NCBI RefSeq assembly: GCF_036826855.1
Contig: NZ_CP104578.1
Span: forward strand, 868,001-932,000
Direction of reading: 5' to 3'
Length of the DNA: 64,000 nucleotides
DNA from: Streptomyces sp. SJL17-4
Lineage (GTDB): Bacteria > Actinomycetota > Actinomycetes > Streptomycetales > Streptomycetaceae
Of the stretch, positions 58,680 through 64,000 are shown in pieces. Under the pieces are notes generated by a model. The model was given only the letters and a program-made list of their open reading frames with translations. It ran no database searches and was not told the DNA's origin. A program made the position numbers and the translations under genes. Positions within the stretch are counted from its first letter, which is position 1, and every line of letters starts with the position of its first letter.

Positions 58680-59447
58680 ATGAACACCGCCGTCTTCACC
58701 AAGTCCCTCACTGACAGCCGCCGCGCACTCGCCGGCTGGGCGCTCGGAACCGCTGCTGTCGGCATGACCTATGCGAGCACCTACCCCTCGCAACGGGACA
58801 ACACCGCGAGCCTCCCCGAGGCACTGCGCGAGGCCTTGCACGTCGACGCCACAGCGGCCGGCTACCTGCATGCCAGCGTCTTCGGGGTCATCCTGCCGCT
58901 CCTCGCCATGATCTACGGAGTCGCCACCGGCTCCCGAGCCCTCGCCGGAGAAGAAGAGTCCGGTCGGCTCGACCTGCTCCTGGCCCATCCCGTGACCCGA
59001 ACCAGCCTCGCTCTCCAGCGATTCTGCGCGCTGACCGCGGGCGCGGGTGTGATCTCGCTGCTCGTCTGGCTGGCCATGCTGGCCATCCGAGACAGCGCCG
59101 GGCTCCACAGCGTCACCCCGGTCGAGTTCCTGGCCCAGTGCGTCAACCTGGCGCTTCTCGCCATCGTCTTCGGTGCCCTCGCCCTCGGACTAGGCGCCGC
59201 CGTCGGCCGCCGGGCCGTTGTCCTGACCACCACCGCGATCATCGGCGTGCTCTCCTACACCGCGCACGCGCTCGTCGGCCAGATCGGCGCGGGCTGGCTC
59301 GCGCATGCCTCCCCGTTCCACTACTACATCGGCGGTGAGCCGCTGAAGAACGGAATCCAATGGGGGGACGGCGCGATCCTGTCCCTGACCGCCGTCGTCC
59401 TCCTGGTGCTTGGTGTCATCCGCTTCAACCGCCGTGACATCGGCTGA
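58680..59447 (+). CDS. ABC transporter permease, ABC-2 type, 255 aa
   Basis: Six hydrophobic segments follow an N-terminal amphipathic stretch (VFTKSLTDSRRALAGWALGTAAVGMTY). GEEESGRLDLLLAHPVTRTSLALQRF is typical of multidrug or antibiotic-type ABC-2 permeases. It starts 29 bp after the ATPase gene. Together they likely export a drug or lipid under GbsR-type control. Confidence 0.88.
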   Translation: MNTAVFTKSLTDSRRALAGWALGTAAVGMTYASTYPSQRDNTASLPEALREALHVDATAAGYLHASVFGVILPLLAMIYGVATGSRALAGEEESGRLDLLLAHPVTRTSLALQRFCALTAGAGVISLLVWLAMLAIRDSAGLHSVTPVEFLAQCVNLALLAIVFGALALGLGAAVGRRAVVLTTTAIIGVLSYTAHALVGQIGAGWLAHASPFHYYIGGEPLKNGIQWGDGAILSLTAVVLLVLGVIRFNRRDIG

Positions 59448-59455
59448 CGCAGCCG

Positions 59456-60517
59456 TCACAGGGGCTGGTCGGGCCAGTCCAGGAGTCGGGCGCCCACGAC
59501 GGCGGTCTGGAGGGTGTAGCGCTGGACGGGATCGCCGGGGTCTGCGCCGGTCAGGCGGTGGATACGGTCCAGGCGGTACGTCATCGCCCGCACGCTGAGG
59601 CTCAGGCTGCGGGCCGCCTGGGCGGTGACGCAGCCGGTGTCGAAGTACGCGGTGAGGGTGTCCAGGAGCGGCTTCGGGCCGCCGCGTGCCTGCTGCAGCG
59701 GGCCGAGGACGGTGCGGACGAGGTCGGCCATGGCCTGCCGGTCGCGGGTGAGTACGGGATAGACCAGGAGATCCACGGCATACAGGACGGGGTCGTCGAG
59801 GTTCATGCGGGCGGCGAGGTCGAGGGCGTTGAGGGCTTCCTCGTAGGAGTGGACGACGCCGCCGGCGCCCGGGTGCGGTCGCCCGACGGCGACCTGGCCG
59901 CCGTCGGTGGCGGCGTGTGCCTGCTTGGCGAAGTGGGCGAGCACGTCGGGCTCGTCAGCCGGCGCGACGCAGATCAGGCGGCCGTCCTTGGTGGTGAGCA
60001 GGATGCGGCGGTTGCCGAAGCGGGCGGCGAGCGAGGACTCGACGGTACGGGCCACCTCGTAGCCATCGCCGTATGGTTCCCGTCCCTGGGCGACGGCCAC
60101 GGCGTGGGCGTGGGACAGCAGCAGTCCGAAGCGTTCGGCTCGCTCCGCCAGGCGGCCGAGATCGCTCCGGCCGTAGAGCAGGTCGTCGATGAACTCACGC
60201 CTGGCGGCCTCTTCCTGTCGCATGGCCACGCGCTGGGCTCTCTCGTGGCCTTCGGCGAAGGCGTCGACGGCCTGCTCGACGGCGGCGAGGAGGTGGTCGG
60301 CGGCGGCCTGCGGCAGGCCGGGGCGAACCCGTTGTGCGGCGGAAAGGTGGGCGCGGACGACGGCCCGCAGCCCGATGCCGGCCTCGGCGGCCCGCTCCCC
60401 CCGGGAGCGCAGGGCTTCGCGTTCTTCGCGGGTGAGTGTGCGGCGGGTCGTGCACACGCCCGCCAGGATCTCGGCGTACCCGTCCAGGTACTCCTCGGCC
60501 GGCTGCCTCTCCGTCAC
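59456..60517 (-). CDS. PucR/CdaR-type helix-turn-helix regulator, 353 aa
   Basis: The N-terminal helical sensory part includes RREFIDDLLYGRSDLGRLAERAERFGLLLSHAHAVAVA. A GGDEF-like middle follows, and a C-terminal PucR HTH (LLDTLTAYFDTGCVTAQAARSLSLSVRAMTYRLDRIHRLTGADPGDPVQRYTLQTAVVGARLL). The GTG at 60517 has GGAGGGG upstream. Targets are unknown. It converges on the ABC permease gene. Confidence 0.88.
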   Translation of the reverse strand: MTERQPAEEYLDGYAEILAGVCTTRRTLTREEREALRSRGERAAEAGIGLRAVVRAHLSAAQRVRPGLPQAAADHLLAAVEQAVDAFAEGHERAQRVAMRQEEAARREFIDDLLYGRSDLGRLAERAERFGLLLSHAHAVAVAQGREPYGDGYEVARTVESSLAARFGNRRILLTTKDGRLICVAPADEPDVLAHFAKQAHAATDGGQVAVGRPHPGAGGVVHSYEEALNALDLAARMNLDDPVLYAVDLLVYPVLTRDRQAMADLVRTVLGPLQQARGGPKPLLDTLTAYFDTGCVTAQAARSLSLSVRAMTYRLDRIHRLTGADPGDPVQRYTLQTAVVGARLLDWPDQPL

Positions 60518-60736
60518 TGCCCCTCCCGGATTCCTGACGAGTTCGCGACATGCGGGGACCAAGACTGGCACGCCACCGGCAGGGGCTCGCCACCGGCATC
60601 AAGAAGGCGTCAAAGACTGCCCGGTTACGGCAATGCCGAGCGGAGAACTCCTCCTCCATGATGGTGAGGCGAAAGGACATGGGCGCGGACCCGATGCCGG
60701 GACCCAGAAATCTGCGACACGTTGGGGGGGAGAGCC

Positions 60737-61153
60737 ATGGGAGAGTTCCTGCTTGCCGCCTTCGGCTTCCCCACGCTGCTGTTCAGCGCGGCCCTTGTCG
60801 TCGCGGCGGGGTTCTGGTTCCTCGTGCTGTGCGGTGCCGCGGAGAGCGGCGGCTTCGACTCCGACGTGTTCACGCAGGCGCTGCGCCTCGGCCGGGTCCC
60901 CGTCTCGGTGGCGGCCACCGTGTTCACCGCGGCCGGCTGGCTTCTGGCCCTTGCCGGATCCGTACTCCTTGATCGTGCGGACCTGGCCCGCTCCTCGTCC
61001 TCCCTGCTCTCGCCCGCCGTACTGGTGCTCGCCTCCGTCGCCTCCTGGTGGCTGACCCGATGCCTCGTACAGCCGCTGGCGAAGCTGTTCCCTGATGAAC
61101 CCGGGTCGTCCCGGCAGGGCCTCCCCGATCCGGCGGTGCCGCTCGAACGGCAC
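60737..61153 (+). pseudogene. Truncated NfeD/OB-type membrane protein gene of decayed flotillin operon
   Basis: The ATG has GGGGGGGAG upstream. MGEFLLAAFGFPTLLFSAALVVAAGFWFLVLCGAAESGGFDSDVFTQALRLGRVPVSVAATVFTAAGWLLALAGSVLLD... has three membrane helices, as in proteins encoded just upstream of YqiK-like flotillins. At 61151 it runs directly into flotillin coil sequence in the wrong frame, so its C-terminal domain is deleted. Confidence 0.7.
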
Positions 61154-61679
61154 CGCGATCGGCGAGAAGCTGAAGGCGGAGGCCGAGGGGCTCAACCAGA
61201 AGGCGATCGCCGTGGCCGCGTTCGACGAGGCGTCCCGTACTCACGAGGAGTACCGGCTGCGCCTGGAGGCGGAGAAGGAGATCCGGCTCGCCGGGCTCGA
61301 CGTGCAGCGCCAGGTCGCCGAGGCGCAGGCCACCGTGCTGGCGACCGGTCTGGAGCACGCCGACATCAGCATCGTCGGCGGGGAGTCGGTCTTCCTCGAC
61401 CGCCTGGTCCAGTCGATCGCCCTCGGGAAGTCCGTGGACGGGTTCATGGACCACAGCCGGACCGCGCAGACGCTCGCCGGCCCTTGGCTGAACGGGTCGG
61501 GCGCCTTCACGGAGGACCTGACGAAAGTGCTCGGCTCTCTGTCCACCGGCGACGTGCAGAACCTCAGCGTGTCCGCGCTGCTTGCGAAGGTCATGAAGTC
61601 GGGGGTCCTGGACGTGACAGCTCCGGCATCCCCGGCCGACACCGAGGCGCAGGCGCTGAACGGCGCCGCCAAGAGCTGA
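61151..61679 (+). pseudogene. Flotillin-like gene remnant, C-terminal third only
   Basis: This matches 748-1261 of the flotillin gene at the left of the window, starting exactly at CACCGCGATCGG, with a 15-bp insertion near the 3' end (extra SPADTE-like residues). The SPFH head and most of the coil are missing. The first ~276 bp are identical to the other copy; later parts diverge. Confidence 0.85.
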
Positions 61680-61748
61680 CCGCCCACGGGGGGAGCGGTC
61701 ACAGCGGGTCCGGTGCCGGAAAACGGGGGAGTTACCGGCACCGGACCC
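61678..61748 (+). other. Conserved intercistronic hairpins, second copy
   Basis: GACCGC/GCGGTC (61678-61683, 61695-61700) is followed by a perfect 14-bp stem (61706-61719 with 61735-61748). Structure and spacing match the copy at 1260-1329. Confidence 0.65.
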
Positions 61749-61779
61749 GTATCCACCACGGTACAAGGAGCGGAACAAG

Positions 61780-63644
61780 ATGAGCACCGGAATCGACGAG
61801 GACACGTACGCGGTGCTCCGCGACCGCCTCATCGCCCAGGCAGGCGAGCTGGCCCTGCGCGCCGAGGCCCTCAACGAGGCCCGGATCGCGGAGTTCGGTT
61901 CGGGCGAGCTGACCCTCACCGGCACCGACCGCATCCGCACACAGCACAGCGGCCTGCCCCGGGACCTCGTCGCCGTCGGTGACGACGTCCTGCTCTTCGG
62001 CCTTCACCCTTCGCCCGCGGGGCATACCGAGATCCCGGTCCCCGATGTCTTCACGCTGTACGACCGTGACCTGAACCCGCTGCCCGACGGCGCGGTTCCC
62101 GGCCTCCTCGACGACCCGGAGTTCGTACGGGAGTTCACCGCCCTGCACCGCTACTTCCGGGGCACGCGCCTGCTGCGGATCCGCCGTCTGGAGGGTCGTC
62201 TCCTCGCCGTCTTCCGGACCGGGGAACAGGCCGACGACCTCCGCGTCCTGCGCTGGTCCGTAGGGCCGTCGGGCGAGACTCGGTTCCTCGACGCCCAGGG
62301 TGAGCGCGACCACGTCTTCCCTTCCTCCCACGACGTCGACTGGATCGAGACGACCCGCGACGACCACGTCCTGGGCCGCCACCCGCACGTCTCGCTCGAC
62401 AGCCGCCTGTTCGTCTCCACGGTCGGCGGAGCGTTGACGGTGAAGACGGAGAACGACATCGAGACCGGCGAAGGCATCCACACCGAGCCGGTCGACGAGC
62501 CCCTGCAGTCCCTGGCCGACGCGGAGGTCGCGTACGCGACGGTCGGCGCCCTGATCCTGGTGCGCGTCCGCCCGTACAAGGAGGAGACCCGGAGGTATCT
62601 CGTCTTCAACACCCTGACCGGGACCGTCGTCAGGCTCGACGGCATCGGACAGGCGTGTCTGCGGCTGCCCGAGGACGAGGGGATCGTGTTTCCCGGCGGC
62701 TACTGCCTCGCCTCCGGCACGGTGAAGACCTTCGACACCCGAGGCACGGGCTCGGCGGGGTCGGTGTTCGAGCGGGCGATCCGGTCACCCAACGGCGAGG
62801 ACATCCTCTTCGTCTTCCACGACCAGGAGGCCGGACGTACCCTCCTCCTCCCCTACAACCTGATCCGCAAGGAGATCGCCAACCCGGTCTCCTGCCGCGG
62901 CTACGCGCTCCTCGACGACGGGACGATCGTCGTCCTGCGTCCCGAGGACGGTGAGCCCGGACGGGTCCACCCGGTGCAGATCTGGCGGAGCCCGTACGTC
63001 TCCGACACCCACGCCACAGCCGTGGGGAACGGTCCGCTGGCCCGCATCGGCAACGCGGACCTCGTCCGAGGGATCGCCGACTGCCTGTCGATCGCCCGTC
63101 AGGCCACAGCGCTGACGCCCGCGGGCGGGGTGTACGAGGCGCTCGTCACCGCCTGCGTGCGCGCGGCCGACCTCCACCACTGGCTGGGAGAGCCGGAAGC
63201 CGGAGACCTGCGCGCTCCGCTGACCGAACTGCGGGCCACCGCCGCGCAGGTCCTCGACGAGTTCGAGACCGTCACGGCCCTCACCCGGCAGGCCGCCGAG
63301 GCACTCGCGGAGTCCGCCCAGAAGATCAGCAGACTCGTCCGGCGCGTCCGGGGCGAGGCGCCCGCAACGGCCGAGGAGTGGATCTCCCGGATCACCGAAC
63401 TCCGCCAGGCACAAGGCCACCTGCTGACCCTCGCTGGTCCGAGGTCACCACCGCCTACCTGCGCACCCAGGCACTCGGTGGCTCCGGAGACGATCCGCTG
63501 AGCAGGGCGGTCGCCGCCCTCGGTCTCCTCGCCGACCGCATCACGGCCGTGGAAGCGGCGATCACCCGGGCGACGGACCCGCGTCATCTGCTCGCCCGTC
63601 CGGTAGGAAGGCACGCGGCAGGACCGGCAGAAGCTTCCGGCTAG
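61780..63644 (+). pseudogene. Giant ATPase gene remnant with ~3-kb internal deletion and frameshift
   Basis: The N-terminal ~550 residues align throughout with the ATPase at 1361 (MSTGIDEDTYAVLRDRLIAQAGELALRAEAL...). At ~63432 the sequence jumps from the equivalent of ~3003 to ~5988, in a different frame. It then ends with WSEVTTAYLRTQALGGSGDDPLSRAVAALGLLADRITAVEAAITRATDPRHLLARP. Walker A, Walker B and most of the protein are gone. The chimeric frame stops at 63501 and the true C-terminal frame stops at 63644. Confidence 0.9.
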
Positions 63645-64000
63645 GCGGCGTGAGGTGCCTGCTGCTCCATGCGTTGCTGCATGTGTCCGAAGAACTCCTC
63701 CGGCCGCGTCACGCCGGCCGTCACGCGGGCGAACTCGTCTTGTGCCGAATGGCTCCGGGACACGGCCAAGAGGAGTTCCTGCATCTCGGGTGGTGGTGGT
63801 TCCAGCGTCGCGAAGTCTGCCGTGAACTCGTACATGCTCATGACTCCGGAGTCCCTGGTCTCCTGGCTGTCACGCATTGCTTCGTCGAAAGGCCGGCGGC
63901 CGGCGAGTACGTCGTCGAGCGCTGCGGTGCACCGCTCCGCGTCCCGGAAGGCGTCCTGGATGCCCTGGGCGGTGATGGGGTCCTTCAGATACCCGGCGTC
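63641..64000 (-). CDS. FAD-dependent oxidoreductase, C-terminal part (continues beyond window)
   Basis: Read on the minus strand, the frame is open from the window edge: DAGYLKDPITAQGIQDAFRDAERCTAALDDVLAGRRPFDEAMRDSQETRDSGVMSMYEFTADFATLEPPPPEMQELL. DAG-x-x-x-DPITAQGIQDAF is the second FAD-binding motif of PHBH-like monooxygenases and halogenases. The remaining ~80 residues are the usual C-terminal tail. The start lies to the right of the window. It overlaps the ATPase remnant tail by four bases. Confidence 0.82.
   Translation of the reverse strand, partial: DAGYLKDPITAQGIQDAFRDAERCTAALDDVLAGRRPFDEAMRDSQETRDSGVMSMYEFTADFATLEPPPPEMQELLLAVSRSHSAQDEFARVTAGVTRPEEFFGHMQQRMEQQAPHAA

Overview
The window is chromosomal DNA of a Streptomyces-type actinomycete. 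It is very GC-rich with strong third-position G/C bias, uses GTG/TTG starts and ATGA stop/start overlaps, and carries typical Streptomyces families (PspAB/HtpX, SpoIIE-type phosphatase, AGCS symporter, IS701 and IS5 elements). No tRNA, rRNA, CRISPR array or replication origin was recognised.

Layout. 1-6.4 kb: the 3' part of a flotillin-like SPFH gene, a 1612-residue AAA 'DNA repair ATPase' and a zinc-ribbon protein. 6.5-8.0 kb: pspAB and htpX. 8.5-16.2 kb: an AGCS symporter, nhaA with two small membrane genes, a STAS protein, a CPA1 antiporter with a CBS protein, three coupled small membrane genes and a PPOX enzyme. 16.3-18.1 kb: a NucS/DUF5655-like protein, an alanyl-tRNA synthetase remnant and a membrane protein. 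18.3-22.0 kb: two tail-to-tail KhtT/KhtU-type systems. 22.6-30.9 kb: sugar epimerase, two-component system, glycosyltransferase/DUF2064/methyltransferase operon, a membrane molybdopterin oxidoreductase pair and a GT87 enzyme. 30.8-36.8 kb: an ArsR/SRPBCC locus, TfoX-like protein, a second molybdopterin oxidoreductase pair, SpoIIE phosphatase and MarR regulator. 37.6-47.2 kb: a mobile-element island made of an IS701-type transposon with a passenger gene, a candidate composite element bounded by 1075-bp perfect inverted repeats, and a frameshifted integrase. 47.2-64 kb: a truncated second epimerase, a two-RCK channel-like protein, a full SPFH protein, KtrAB-type K+ uptake, another pair of small membrane genes, a GbsR/ABC locus, a PucR regulator, a decayed second copy of the flotillin/ATPase operon, and the end of an FAD oxidoreductase.

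Two themes stand out. First, monovalent-cation handling dominates: NhaA, a CPA1 antiporter, two KhtTU systems, KtrAB and a CASTOR/POLLUX-like protein. A 19-nt leader core (GCCGGGAAGYCTGGTCGGC) precedes nhaA, the CPA1 antiporter and a pair of small membrane genes at 56.2 kb. That pair resembles the pair downstream of nhaA. This looks like a riboswitch-type regulon (possibly the nhaA-I/lithium class) that includes an uncharacterised two-subunit membrane module.

Second, the window is full of duplication and decay: two flotillin/ATPase operons (one gutted), two epimerases (one truncated), two molybdopterin oxidoreductase modules, two KhtTU pairs, and identical inverted IS copies whose cargo gene is frameshifted by an expanded octanucleotide repeat.
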